Shown here piece after piece: positions 1-8,823 of a DNA stretch of 61,504 nucleotides. A model generated the notes under the pieces. That model was given only the letters and a program-made list of their open reading frames with translations, had not been told where the DNA came from and ran no database searches. Source of the stretch: Solobacterium sp. (lineage in GTDB: Bacteria; Bacillota_I; Bacilli_A; Erysipelotrichales; Erysipelotrichaceae); assembly GCA_017536885.1 (NCBI GenBank), contig JAFWCM010000053.1, positions 1 to 61,504 on the forward strand, written 5' to 3'. Position numbers and translations under genes: made by a program. How positions within the stretch are numbered: the stretch's first letter is position 1; each line of letters opens with the position of its first letter.

Positions 1-88
1 ATTCTTTTTTTCATCCGGGAATGTCGCTTTTTCCGCGGTTTCCGTCCCGTTCCGCGTGCTCCGGTCTGAAAGCGGTTTCCATAGGGTA

Positions 89-97
89 TGGTAGAAT
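89..97 (+). promoter_or_regulatory. Extended -10 promoter of addB
   Basis: TG-g-TAGAAT is an extended -10 element. It ends 7 bases before the ATG at 105, so the expected transcription start falls on or next to the start codon. No Shine-Dalgarno sequence and no good -35 box are visible. A leaderless addB-addA message is inferred. Confidence 0.6.
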
Positions 98-104
98 AAT
101 CGAT

Positions 105-2708
105 ATGAAAACAATTCTATGCAGTGAATACCAGAAGAACATGCTGTATCATTCTCTTTATCTTCAAAACGGGGAAACCGGGATCAGAGACATTCAGCTT
201 CTGACCGTTTCCAACCTGCTTCGCACCGAAGAGGACGGGGACGATTCCGCTTCCCTTCTGAAGCTCGCCCATCGCCTTCAGGCGCAGAAGGACAGCTTTC
301 CGATCTACCGCAACATGTTTCACTTCTCCGCCTTTGTTCAGGAGATTCTTTCGTTTGCGCGCGAGTGTGCCCTTTACGGGATCGATGCCGGCGATCTTTC
401 CAAAGACACGGAGAGCGAAGAAGAACTCGCCCGGCTCGTTGATGCCGCGCTTTCGCTCGGGCTTCGGGAAAAGACAGTCTTCTTAAAACGGGAAGAGCTG
501 CTTCAGAAGGCCGCCGGACTTCCCGGACTCACAGATGCCGTCCGCTTCGAAGCGGATGTCTTCCGCCATCGCTTTCTCATGGATTTAAAAGCCGCTTCCA
601 TCATGAAGCCATTGCCGCGCGAGAAAAAAGAACCGAAGACGATTCGCTTTCAGTACGCTTCCAGCGTTCGCGAGGAGGCGGAGAGCCTTGCCCAGGAGAT
701 TGTCAGAAACAACCGTCCCTGCGGTGTGGTCCTGTGCGGATATGATGAGATGATTCACGTCATTGAACAGGTATTCGCAAGATACCGGATTCCTTACAGC
801 GCGCTGTATACTCCTGTACTGCCGCTGATTCCGGTCGTCTACGACGCCCTGGCCCGCCTGGCGCTGAACAGGGACAGGGATTCCCTGATCCATGCCCTGG
901 CCTGCAATGCATTCTCAAAGCGCTGCCCGGAACCTCTGCTCGCATGGCTGAACACCACCCTCACCGGCGTATATCCGGATCCGGTCGCACCCGGCATCAC
1001 ATCCGATCTTCTCGAAGAAGACCGCCTCATTTCCGAGCGCATGGATCAGAAAGCCGGAGAATACTACAAACAGATCGGCGAAGATCTGAAGATTCTTCTT
1101 CAAAGCATTACTGTTCCCGAGGCATTGTCAAACGCCTTTGCCGTCATGAAGAAGTCCAGGCTTCTGAAAAAACCGGCCGAGCTTGAGACAGCGATGCGCA
1201 TCCGCAGAATTCTCAGCGAAACCCTCCGGGAAATCAGTTCCGAAGAAGACGCCGAATTCGTCCTTCAGAACATCGTCGCCCTTTCCGCAAGACGGGAGGG
1301 AAACGGCTGTGATTTCTGTCAGATTACCGATCTCTCTCACCCCATCGAGCCGGTGGAGACTCTCTACGTCCTGGGATGTTCCGGAAGGAATTATCCGGGA
1401 ACCCCGGTGCGCAGCGGACTGTTTGATGAAGCGTATACCGCAAAGATCTCTCTCTTCCCTTCTCTGGAAGAAAGGCATCAGCTGTGGAATGCGTCGATCT
1501 CCTGGATCTTTGAATCCTCCGACACCCTGACCGCAAGCTACACGGCCATGGATTATCAGGGGCGGGCAATTCAGCCGGCCTATGAAATGGAAAGCCGGAT
1601 GGACAAAGCCCTGCCGTGGCGCATGGATAAAATCCCTCCCGCGAGAAAGAAGACCCATTTCCTTTCCCCCGAAAAGGCATATGCGCTGTTCACAAAAGAA
1701 GACGGAACGATTCACTCTTCCATCTCGCGCATCGAGCGGTGGTTTGCCTGCCCCTTCTCCTGGTTTGTCGAAAGCGGACTGCGGATCCGGGAACCGCTGG
1801 ACAGCGTTCTCGATCCAAGAACGCTCGGCAATCTTTCCCACGCCTTCTTCGAAACCGCCGTCAAGACGCACGGCAAGGAATACACGGGCGCCGACAGAGA
1901 AGCGATCGAATCCTTCCTCAATCCGGTCTTTGATTCCCTAACCGCAAAGATGCCGTATCAGAAGACAAAGATCACGCTTACCAAAGAGCGGCTGATCCTG
2001 TCCATCGAAAACACCATTCGCTTCCTGAAGAAGGCGGAAGCTGCCTCCTTTGCCTGGAAGCCGACCGAAGCGGAGTATCACTTCGATACCCGCATCACGG
2101 ATCACGTCACATTAAACGGCGTCATCGACCGCATCGATGAATCTGCCGCTTCGGTGCGGGTCATCGATTACAAATCCTCGGATAAATCTCTAAGCGCCGT
2201 GAAGATCAAAGCCGGTCTGCAGCTTCAGCTGCTTTCCTATATGATCATCGCCGAACAGCTCAGAGAGAAGGAGGCTGCCGGTGTGTACTATCTGTCCATG
2301 AAGCCGGCGACTGTCCCGATGGAAGCGGGTACCTTCAAAACGGCCAACAAAGACGGTGTGCCGATGAACGACTGCAGTGACCCGGAAGTTCTTGAAGCAG
2401 CCGAGACAAAAGAGCGCCGGTTCAAGGGATGGGCGCTTGCGGATTCCCTTCTCGCCGATGATGCATACGCAGGCCTGTTCCATCCGTCAAAGGGAATCTA
2501 TAAAAGAGAAGCCCTTGAGCAGTGCATTCTGGAACTGTACGAATACTTCTTCCGCGAGTGCACCTCGGGAAGAATCGAAGTGGATCCGCGAAAAGAAGCC
2601 TGTACGTTCTGCGAGCTTCAGGCGGTATGCCGCCATCACGGAGGAGAGAAAAAGATCGTTCCCCTCGTGTTGGAAGAGGCATCCTTTAAATACGGAAAGG
2701 AGGGATGA
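105..2708 (+). CDS. addB: AddB-type helicase/nuclease subunit (short form)
   Basis: This is probably the AddB subunit of the AddAB helicase-exonuclease, which processes double-strand breaks for RecA. The 867-residue protein ends in a PD-(D/E)XK nuclease domain with GVIDRID (D675) and VIDYKSS (D688, K690). It has the four cysteines that hold the AddB iron-sulfur cluster: C549 in WFACPF, and C833, C836 and C842 in CTFCELQAVC. AddB is usually about 1,100-1,200 residues with an N-terminal Walker A. Here the N-terminus is shorter and I see no P-loop, so the helicase-like part is probably inactive, which I recall is also functionally true of Bacillus AddB. I chose the ATG at 105 over the ATG at 21 because the -10 element lies between them. 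The stop overlaps the first possible addA start. Confidence 0.85.
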   Translation: MKTILCSEYQKNMLYHSLYLQNGETGIRDIQLLTVSNLLRTEEDGDDSASLLKLAHRLQAQKDSFPIYRNMFHFSAFVQEILSFARECALYGIDAGDLSKDTESEEELARLVDAALSLGLREKTVFLKREELLQKAAGLPGLTDAVRFEADVFRHRFLMDLKAASIMKPLPREKKEPKTIRFQYASSVREEAESLAQEIVRNNRPCGVVLCGYDEMIHVIEQVFARYRIPYSALYTPVLPLIPVVYDALARLALNRDRDSLIHALACNAFSKRCPEPLLAWLNTTLTGVYPDPVAPGITSDLLEEDRLISERMDQKAGEYYKQIGEDLKILLQSITVPEALSNAFAVMKKSRLLKKPAELETAMRIRRILSETLREISSEEDAEFVLQNIVALSARREGNGCDFCQITDLSHPIEPVETLYVLGCSGRNYPGTPVRSGLFDEAYTAKISLFPSLEERHQLWNASISWIFESSDTLTASYTAMDYQGRAIQPAYEMESRMDKALPWRMDKIPPARKKTHFLSPEKAYALFTKEDGTIHSSISRIERWFACPFSWFVESGLRIREPLDSVLDPRTLGNLSHAFFETAVKTHGKEYTGADREAIESFLNPVFDSLTAKMPYQKTKITLTKERLILSIENTIRFLKKAEAASFAWKPTEAEYHFDTRITDHVTLNGVIDRIDESAASVRVIDYKSSDKSLSAVKIKAGLQLQLLSYMIIAEQLREKEAAGVYYLSMKPATVPMEAGTFKTANKDGVPMNDCSDPEVLEAAETKERRFKGWALADSLLADDAYAGLFHPSKGIYKREALEQCILELYEYFFRECTSGRIEVDPRKEACTFCELQAVCRHHGGEKKIVPLVLEEASFKYGKEG

Positions 2709-2710
2709 GA

Positions 2711-5700
2711 ATGATGAAAATGGATGAACGCCAGGACAAGGCGGTGAACAGTTTCGGGTCCGACATTCTTGTCTCCGCCTCGGCCGGCGCCGGGAAAACC
2801 CGCGTGCTTGTAGAGCGCCTGCTCAAGAGATGCGTCAAAGACAGAATCTCATTGAACGAAATTCTCGCGGTGACCTTCACCGAAGCCGCAGCCGCGGAAA
2901 TGAAGAACCGGATCGCCAAGGGTCTTCAGGATCTTGCGAAAACCGCCGATGACGAAGCGGAAAGAGAGTATATCCGAAAACAGCTCATCCTGCTTTCGGA
3001 TGCGGATATCACTACGATCGACGGATTCTGCCTCGATATCATCCGCAAATACTACAGCGTGATCGGAATGGATCCGGCACGGGTGAACAACGTTCTCGAT
3101 GAGTCGGCGGGAAACGAGCTTCATGACATCGCCTTCGAGCGGGCGCTTGAAGAATACGATCGTGAAAATCACGAGGTTCTGGTCCGCTTTCTCAAATCCG
3201 TCAGCCCCCGCCCGGAGGATTTCGGTATCCTTCAGGAGATGGTGAAGAAAACCGAAGCGCAGTGCAGTCAGTACGGAGACGGGGAAGAATGGCTGTCACA
3301 GGCAGAACGCTCCGCCGCCGGTATTCATACCCTCAATGATCTTCCCTCTGCCGTCAAAGAGGCGTTCTTCAATGCCCTGACGCTTCACTATGAAACGATC
3401 GATCATTATCTGCAGATGATGGAAGAGACCGCAGTGCTGAGTGAAAAGGCAAAGAAAAAGATAAAGGATCTCGCTTTCACCAGAACACTTCTCTTATCCT
3501 GTGAAGCCCCGTTGAAGGAAAGAAACTATTCGTTTTTCCGCGAGATGTTTCTCGCGTTCGGCACCGAGCAGAAAACTCCCGCCGGCACGGATTATGAACC
3601 GTACAAAAAGGCAAGGGAATCCTTTTACAAGGCATGCGGGGATCTGACGAAACTCCTGTATGAAGAAGAGGTTCTGCTCAGAGACATCCGTGAGATTTCT
3701 CCGTTGATCGAATGCCTGTGCGCGCTCACCCGCAGAACCATGCATCATTTCAGCGAGCTCAAGAGAGAAAAAGCCTGCATGGACTTTGCGGATATGGAGC
3801 ACTTTGCCTGGCAGATTCTCTCCGCCAACAGCGGTGCCGTCGCCACCCTGTTCAAAAACCGCCTCAGGGAAGTCATGGTGGATGAATTCCAGGATACCTC
3901 CCTTCTCCAGAATGAAATCATCGAAGCGGTTTCGCCTGCCGGCACGATCTTCCGCGTAGGTGATGTCAAACAGTCGATCTACCGCTTCCGGGGCGCAAAG
4001 CCTTCGCTGATGCGTTCTTTGATCCGGGATTCTTCTATTCTGAACATCGTTCTGAATCACAATTACCGTTCGAAGGAAAACATCATCTCCTTTTCCAATA
4101 TTCTGTTTCAGAAGCTCATGAATATCAGCGGCTGTGAAGACACTTACAGCGAAGATGATATCGTCTCGCCGGGAACCCCTTCCCAGAAGCTTGCGGAACC
4201 GGATCCGATCCGGCTCGTCCTTCTCCAGGGGGAAAGCGAAGAGGAGGAGGCGCTTCCGCCTTCCGAAGAAGGCGAGGCAGACAACGACGGCGAATCCTAT
4301 TCCGAAAAGGAATACAAGGCCGGCTGGATCGCTTCGGAAATGATCCGCCTCCATGAGTCCGGATATTCCTGGCGCGATTTCTGCGTTCTCGTGAAAAGCC
4401 ACGGGGACAAACTGATTCTCAAACGGGTGTTTGATCAGTGCGGCATTCCTTCCGAAATCGATACCCGCGAAGGGTTTTACAACAGCGATCTCTGCCGCTG
4501 TATCCTCTCTCTTCTCGAATGCATCAGCGGCGGCGGAAATGATATTTCACTGCTTTCGGTCCTTTCGGGAGAACTGTTCGATTTCGATGACGAAACCTTC
4601 GCAGATCTGAAGCTGAATTACGGCAGTGTCCGGGCCGGCATCGAACACCTGCATCCGGAGATACCGGAATGGTTCCATCATCTTTCAATGACCGCCGAAG
4701 AAGGGCTGACCCGGCTTCTCGATGAAATCGCATGCACCAATTCGTTTTATGAAAAGCTGCCCGACAGCCAGAAAGCAAACTTTGATTTTCTGTATGAAAA
4801 GACCGTGCAGTTCAATGCCCAGAACCGCACGATCCGCGATCTCATCCGGATGATGAGCGCGGGTGATGATGAAAAATCCTCCAGTGCCTGTTCCACCGGC
4901 AGAGACGACGATGTGGTAAGCGCCGTGACCATCCATCATTCCAAGGGACTTCAGTACCGGGTGGTCTTTCTCTGGTCGACCGGCAGGAACACGTTTATGG
5001 ACAGCCGCAGCGAGCTGATTCTCGATCCCGAGGTGTTCTTCGGTCTGAAGCACTATGATCTGCCCTTCCGCACGGCACGGCCTACCGTATTCCGCATCGC
5101 CGCCCAGTACCGGCAATCCATGGCCGATATCGAAGAGTTTATCCGCGTCCTCTACGTCGCTCTTACCCGGGCGGAAGAGAAACTTTACATCGTTGATTCG
5201 GAAAAATCCTCACAGCCCTTCTGCGATATCATGAGCGTATTCGAACTGTCCCGCCGCAAGGGAATTACCGGTCTCATCAGCAGTGCGCTTCAGGAAATCC
5301 CCGGTCTTTTCACCATCGACCGCGTTCCCTGTGCCGATTTCACAAAGACTTCGCGGCGGGAGCCCCGCTATGTGAATTTCCTTCCGGTCTATCAGGGAAA
5401 TGAAAGAGAATTCCCGCCGATCACAAAACCGAGCCGGCATGAATTCACCGTTCTTCCCGATCTCGATCCTTCCGGCAGTGAGCGCGGCACCGCCTACGGC
5501 ACCCGCATCCATGAGATAATCGCTTCTCTTCCCAACCGGACATGGACCATAGAAGATTTTGAAGCCACCGGTCTTTCCGACGGTGTAATCTCGCATCTGC
5601 TCGCCTTCTCGCAAAGCGGTCTGTATCAGAGCGCACTTCATACGGACATTCATAAGGAGATGCCCTTCTACACCGAAGATCCAGAGACGAAGGAACGGCT

Positions 5701-5911
5701 GATGGGAGTGATCGATTTTGCGGCGATCGGGGAAGACCGCATCCTTCTGATCGATTTCAAAACCGACAATGCGTCTCTCCATCAGATCGAAACCCGCTAC
5801 CGGGATCAGCTCCTCGCCTATCAAAGAGCCCTCACCCTTCTGTATCCGGAGAAAACCGTGGACACGTATGCATGGAGCCTTCACAACGATGCGGAACTCC
5901 GCATTCACTGA
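2711..5911 (+). CDS. addA: AddA helicase/nuclease subunit
   Basis: This is the 1,066-residue UvrD-like 3'-5' helicase with a C-terminal nuclease, partner of the preceding AddB. Helicase motifs appear in order: Walker A SASAGAGKT (K29), motif II VDEFQDTS (D391-E392), motif III GDVKQSIYRFRG, NYRS, VTIHHSKGLQ, and motif VI YVALTRAEEKLY. The nuclease motifs GVIDFA (D1002) and LIDFKTD (D1015, K1017) are intact, so this subunit should both unwind and cut. An ATG at 2705 overlaps the addB stop, but the AAGGAGG at about 2697-2703 is too close to it. The ATG at 2711 (or 2714) has the right spacing. Two-gene operon with addB. Confidence 0.95.
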   Translation: MMKMDERQDKAVNSFGSDILVSASAGAGKTRVLVERLLKRCVKDRISLNEILAVTFTEAAAAEMKNRIAKGLQDLAKTADDEAEREYIRKQLILLSDADITTIDGFCLDIIRKYYSVIGMDPARVNNVLDESAGNELHDIAFERALEEYDRENHEVLVRFLKSVSPRPEDFGILQEMVKKTEAQCSQYGDGEEWLSQAERSAAGIHTLNDLPSAVKEAFFNALTLHYETIDHYLQMMEETAVLSEKAKKKIKDLAFTRTLLLSCEAPLKERNYSFFREMFLAFGTEQKTPAGTDYEPYKKARESFYKACGDLTKLLYEEEVLLRDIREISPLIECLCALTRRTMHHFSELKREKACMDFADMEHFAWQILSANSGAVATLFKNRLREVMVDEFQDTSLLQNEIIEAVSPAGTIFRVGDVKQSIYRFRGAKPSLMRSLIRDSSILNIVLNHNYRSKENIISFSNILFQKLMNISGCEDTYSEDDIVSPGTPSQKLAEPDPIRLVLLQGESEEEEALPPSEEGEADNDGESYSEKEYKAGWIASEMIRLHESGYSWRDFCVLVKSHGDKLILKRVFDQCGIPSEIDTREGFYNSDLCRCILSLLECISGGGNDISLLSVLSGELFDFDDETFADLKLNYGSVRAGIEHLHPEIPEWFHHLSMTAEEGLTRLLDEIACTNSFYEKLPDSQKANFDFLYEKTVQFNAQNRTIRDLIRMMSAGDDEKSSSACSTGRDDDVVSAVTIHHSKGLQYRVVFLWSTGRNTFMDSRSELILDPEVFFGLKHYDLPFRTARPTVFRIAAQYRQSMADIEEFIRVLYVALTRAEEKLYIVDSEKSSQPFCDIMSVFELSRRKGITGLISSALQEIPGLFTIDRVPCADFTKTSRREPRYVNFLPVYQGNEREFPPITKPSRHEFTVLPDLDPSGSERGTAYGTRIHEIIASLPNRTWTIEDFEATGLSDGVISHLLAFSQSGLYQSALHTDIHKEMPFYTEDPETKERLMGVIDFAAIGEDRILLIDFKTDNASLHQIETRYRDQLLAYQRALTLLYPEKTVDTYAWSLHNDAELRIH

Positions 5912-5942
5912 TAAACACATCATCGGGCAGATCCTTCGTGAT

Positions 5943-5971
5943 TTGCCTGATCTTTTTTCTTGGGTTACATT
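5943..5971 (+). promoter_or_regulatory. Promoter of the small membrane protein gene
   Basis: TTGCCT (5943-5948), a 17-base spacer and TACATT (5966-5971). The -10 ends 6 bases before the ATG at 5978, with no Shine-Dalgarno sequence, so a leaderless transcript is predicted. Confidence 0.55.
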
Positions 5972-5977
5972 TATCTC

Positions 5978-6724
5978 ATGAGAGCACAGGAACAGAAACA
6001 GCCGGAAACCCGGAATCTCTTTACGGATTCGGAAGAAGAAACAAGCACTTCAGCCCATTCCCCGAAGAAGAGAAAAGGCATGGGATTTTTTGCGGTCCTC
6101 GGCGTCATCACCGCCTGCTTCATCTGCACCGGCGTCGGTATGGCGCTCCGCCGGGACACCGCCCTCTTTCTTGAAAAGAGGACCGTTGACGGTTACCTTG
6201 CACCGGAAGATTACATCCTGATCAGCCGGGATACCGGCGAGCCCGTTCAGAATGTCCGCTCCTTTCGGATCAAAACCATGCATACATGGGACGGCAGCGG
6301 CCTGATGACAAACCGCGGAATCGCGGAAGGATCTTCGTGGGAGGAATTTGTCGATGCATACAGTGACGTGCACGCTGACAGTTTTACCTATTACAAAAAC
6401 TCCCCGGACAATTACTCGGTCGATTATTCCGACGGCATCTATCTGACCGAACCGATGACGATCGCGGAATTCAGCCGCGAATACTGCGGCAGCGGTCAGT
6501 TTGATCCGAAAACCGACCGGATCTATGTCAATTTCGAACTCAATACCGACGGTATCCGTCTGTACTATACCGAGCAGGAACTCAGGGAAGCGCTTGACAA
6601 ATACTACGATACACCGTCAGTCCTTCAGCCCTTTGTCTCCTATCCAAGGGCCAGCACCTTCAACATGTCCTTTGTGATTTCCCCGAAGGAAGGGGTTCAG
6701 TACATCTCCAGTTCCTACTACTGA
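5978..6724 (+). CDS. Membrane-anchored protein of unknown function
   Basis: I do not recognise a family. The 248-residue product has a hydrophilic N-terminus of about 36 residues ending in PKKRKG, one membrane helix (about 36-55, FFAVLGVITACFICTGVGM), and a roughly 190-residue soluble domain presumably outside the cell. The outer part is rich in Tyr, Asp and Ser and has no motif I can name. The positive charge before the helix favours an N-in, C-out topology. The ATG at 5978 is preferred over a TTG at 5960, which lies inside the promoter. It follows addA by 66 bases but has its own promoter, and it ends at a shared terminator. Confidence 0.6.
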   Translation: MRAQEQKQPETRNLFTDSEEETSTSAHSPKKRKGMGFFAVLGVITACFICTGVGMALRRDTALFLEKRTVDGYLAPEDYILISRDTGEPVQNVRSFRIKTMHTWDGSGLMTNRGIAEGSSWEEFVDAYSDVHADSFTYYKNSPDNYSVDYSDGIYLTEPMTIAEFSREYCGSGQFDPKTDRIYVNFELNTDGIRLYYTEQELREALDKYYDTPSVLQPFVSYPRASTFNMSFVISPKEGVQYISSSYY

Positions 6725-6745
6725 TCTTCTTTAATTCAGGCATAG

Positions 6746-6787
6746 AAAAATGATACCAGTGCGGATACGCCCCGGCATCATTTTTTA
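6746..6787. terminator. Bidirectional terminator
   Basis: AAAAATGAT (6746-6754) pairs with ATCATTTTT (6777-6785), giving a U-tract in either direction. It lies between the convergent genes ending at 6724 (+) and 6798 (-). Confidence 0.7.
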
Positions 6788-6797
6788 AATTCCGGAT

Positions 6798-7982
6798 TCA
6801 GTTTTCCTTTCCCGTCAGATCTCCGAATGCACTGCAGGCATTGCCGCAGTCTTCCTTATTTACGGTTTCACTTCCGACCACGGGTTTCATCTCCACATAG
6901 TTGCCCATCCACTTCGAGAGCGCTTCGGCTTTGGTGAACGGTTCGAAATCCTCATCTTTGGATGAATCCAGGAAAGCAGCGAGTTCGCCGTCCTTAAAGA
7001 TCACAACCGAAGGCGTATACTTCACCTTTTTCGTGATCTCGCTGTCATCTGAAAGCTCCGAGAGAGAGATTTCGTAGAATCTGATCTGGTCGGAATCCGC
7101 GACTTCCTTCACCACCGGGGTTACTGCCGCACAGCTCGGGCAGGCGGGAAGATATACAAACAATGCAAAGGTTTCCTTCTGTTCGATCAGCTTCTTCAGT
7201 CCCTCTTCATCCAGCGATTCGAAGCCCGGGCGAAACGCTCCCTCGGAAGCTGCGGTTTCCTTCGGTGCTTCGGAGGTCTCCGTGATTCTCTCCATACTGT
7301 CAAAATCCAGATAGTGATACGGCAGTTTGTAGAAGTCGTAGTACACCTTGCCGTTTTCTTCCCGTTTGACATTCAGGCTGTGATTTCCCTTGTAAAACCA
7401 GTAGCCCCCGGCATTCCAGATTCTGTTTTCATCCCAGCCAAGCTCCGCAAGCATCGCTTTTGTCATGCCCGCATATCCGCCCCCGCCGCACATCAGAATG
7501 ATGTTTTTGTCTTTGGGAAACAGATATTCCAGCACCGCCATGGACTGTTCGTAATTGGCGGTATACCCGGACTCGCCATGGGTGAACAGGGTGTTTCCGG
7601 TATAGGAAGACCCTACTTCGGGAGGAAGCCCCTCGACATTCACAAGATACGGATAAGGAACGACCTCAAATCCCTCCACGATTCCGGACAGCCAGGAATC
7701 TCCGCCGATCGCTTCATAATCGGCCTCATCTTTCAGCATCCGCATATCGCGGTAAACGGTATCCTCTCTTCCGAGATACTGATCTATGGTTTCCTCATTG
7801 ATGTTTTTATCTATTCCGAATTGTTCGCCTCGCAGTCCGCCTTCCTTTTCAGGTGCGGGAAGCGATGTGACAGCTGCCGGCTGGCTCTGCTGCGCCGGCT
7901 GAGCCGGCTGAGCCTGCTGTGCGCACCCTGCAAAAGTCATCAGAAATACAAGTGCTGTCAATGGAATTCCGGCCTTTTTCAT
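6798..7982 (-). CDS. Rhodanese-thioredoxin fusion lipoprotein
   Basis: A 394-residue predicted lipoprotein with two sulfur/redox domains. A signal peptide ends in the lipobox TFAGC (C20) and is followed by a Gln/Pro/Ala-rich linker (21-45). A rhodanese-like domain (about 68-200) has a candidate active-site cysteine at C165 in MCGGGGYAG. A thioredoxin-like domain (about 255-375) has C281-PSC-C284 and the cis-proline segment YTPSVVIF. Two more cysteines lie near the C-terminus (EDCGNAC). The likely role is sulfur or disulfide chemistry at the outer membrane face; the substrate is unknown. The ATG at 7982 has AAAGGAGG upstream and its own promoter. A second thiol lipoprotein gene lies immediately upstream. 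Confidence 0.75.
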   Translation of the reverse strand: MKKAGIPLTALVFLMTFAGCAQQAQPAQPAQQSQPAAVTSLPAPEKEGGLRGEQFGIDKNINEETIDQYLGREDTVYRDMRMLKDEADYEAIGGDSWLSGIVEGFEVVPYPYLVNVEGLPPEVGSSYTGNTLFTHGESGYTANYEQSMAVLEYLFPKDKNIILMCGGGGYAGMTKAMLAELGWDENRIWNAGGYWFYKGNHSLNVKREENGKVYYDFYKLPYHYLDFDSMERITETSEAPKETAASEGAFRPGFESLDEEGLKKLIEQKETFALFVYLPACPSCAAVTPVVKEVADSDQIRFYEISLSELSDDSEITKKVKYTPSVVIFKDGELAAFLDSSKDEDFEPFTKAEALSKWMGNYVEMKPVVGSETVNKEDCGNACSAFGDLTGKEN

Positions 7983-8012
7983 GGCAACAACCTCCTTTGA
8001 AAATACTGAACT

Positions 8013-8041
8013 ATTGTATTCCTTTCTTCCCTTTCATGCAA
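8013..8041 (-). promoter_or_regulatory. Promoter of the rhodanese-thioredoxin lipoprotein gene
   Basis: Reading the minus strand: TTGCAT (8041-8036), a 17-base spacer, TACAAT (8018-8013). It is followed by AAAGGAGG and the ATG at 7982. The -35 touches the terminator hairpin of the preceding gene. Confidence 0.7.
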
Positions 8042-8067
8042 AACGGGGAAGCCTCGCCTCCCCGTTT
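8039..8067 (-). terminator. Hairpin after the CSWC lipoprotein gene
   Basis: AAACGGGGA (8041-8049) pairs with TCCCCGTTT (8059-8067) around a 9-base loop. On the minus strand the U-tract is only TTTT. The tail overlaps the next gene's -35 box. Confidence 0.5.
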
Positions 8068-8091
8068 GCGGAATGTCTCATCTGATATTGC

Positions 8092-8688
8092 TTATTGCTT
8101 TGTCTTAGTGTTTTTCCCGTTTTTCATCGTATCGAACATCTCGCGGTAGATTTCACTCAGGATGGCTTTTTCCTCCTGCGACATCTGCCTGACATTGGCG
8201 TTATGGGTTTCCACCGTGCCTTCATGATATCCGACCGCCTGCCCGTTTCGGATCACAAACAGGGACGGGGTGTACAGATGGCGCAGGCCTTCCTGATCAA
8301 ACTCAATGTATTCGCCAAGCCGGTCCACCAGAAGATCATAGTCATCGATATCCATATTGCTTTCCCATGCCGGATTTTTTCTGGTATCGATATATCCGAC
8401 TTCAAAGCCTGCCTGCTTTGCGGCATCGTTGATCAGCGGCATCGCTTCCCGGCACCAGGAACATTCGGAAAAGCCGAAACAAACCGCAAATGTCTTTCCC
8501 TCATCCATGTTGGCGATCATCTCTTTGACATTCGTATCATAAAAGACATGATCATTCCCGGGGAAACATTCATAACTGCTGAGATCACTCCTGGGTCCGC
8601 TGACCGTAACGAGTTCCTTTTTCTTTTTTGCACAGCCGGCTGTGATCAGAAACATCACAAACACCAGCCAGATCATTCTGTATTTCAC
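8092..8688 (-). CDS. Thioredoxin-like lipoprotein (CSWC active site)
   Basis: A lipoprotein of about 198 residues with a thioredoxin-like fold, resembling the TlpA/bacteriocin-accessory type. Signal peptide MKYRMIWLVFVMFLITAGC has its lipobox cysteine at 19. The redox pair is C76-SW-C79 (SECSWCREA), and the cis-Pro segment is LYTPSLFVI. An in-frame ATG at 8706 would add six residues, but it starts only two bases after a TATAAT, upstream of the expected transcript start. The GTG at 8688 keeps a compact signal peptide and has AGGAG upstream. It lies 109 bases upstream of the rhodanese-thioredoxin lipoprotein gene on the same strand; the two may act in one extracellular thiol pathway (inference). 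Confidence 0.75.
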   Translation of the reverse strand: MKYRMIWLVFVMFLITAGCAKKKKELVTVSGPRSDLSSYECFPGNDHVFYDTNVKEMIANMDEGKTFAVCFGFSECSWCREAMPLINDAAKQAGFEVGYIDTRKNPAWESNMDIDDYDLLVDRLGEYIEFDQEGLRHLYTPSLFVIRNGQAVGYHEGTVETHNANVRQMSQEEKAILSEIYREMFDTMKNGKNTKTKQ

Positions 8689-8708
8689 GTCCTGTTTTCT
8701 CCTCATCT

Positions 8709-8714
8709 ATTATA
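8709..8714 (-). promoter_or_regulatory. -10 element of the CSWC lipoprotein gene
   Basis: TATAAT on the minus strand puts the transcript start near 8702. This excludes the ATG at 8706 from the mRNA and supports the GTG start at 8688. The -35 is poor. Confidence 0.5.
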
Positions 8715-8823
8715 TAAAAAGTGCCCTGTGCATGCATACATCGAATAGGAATGAGAATTGTCTCACTTCTGAACCTCTGTTTTTCCCGAAGCGGCACATC
8801 CTTCTGCCTTGCCGCATATTATC

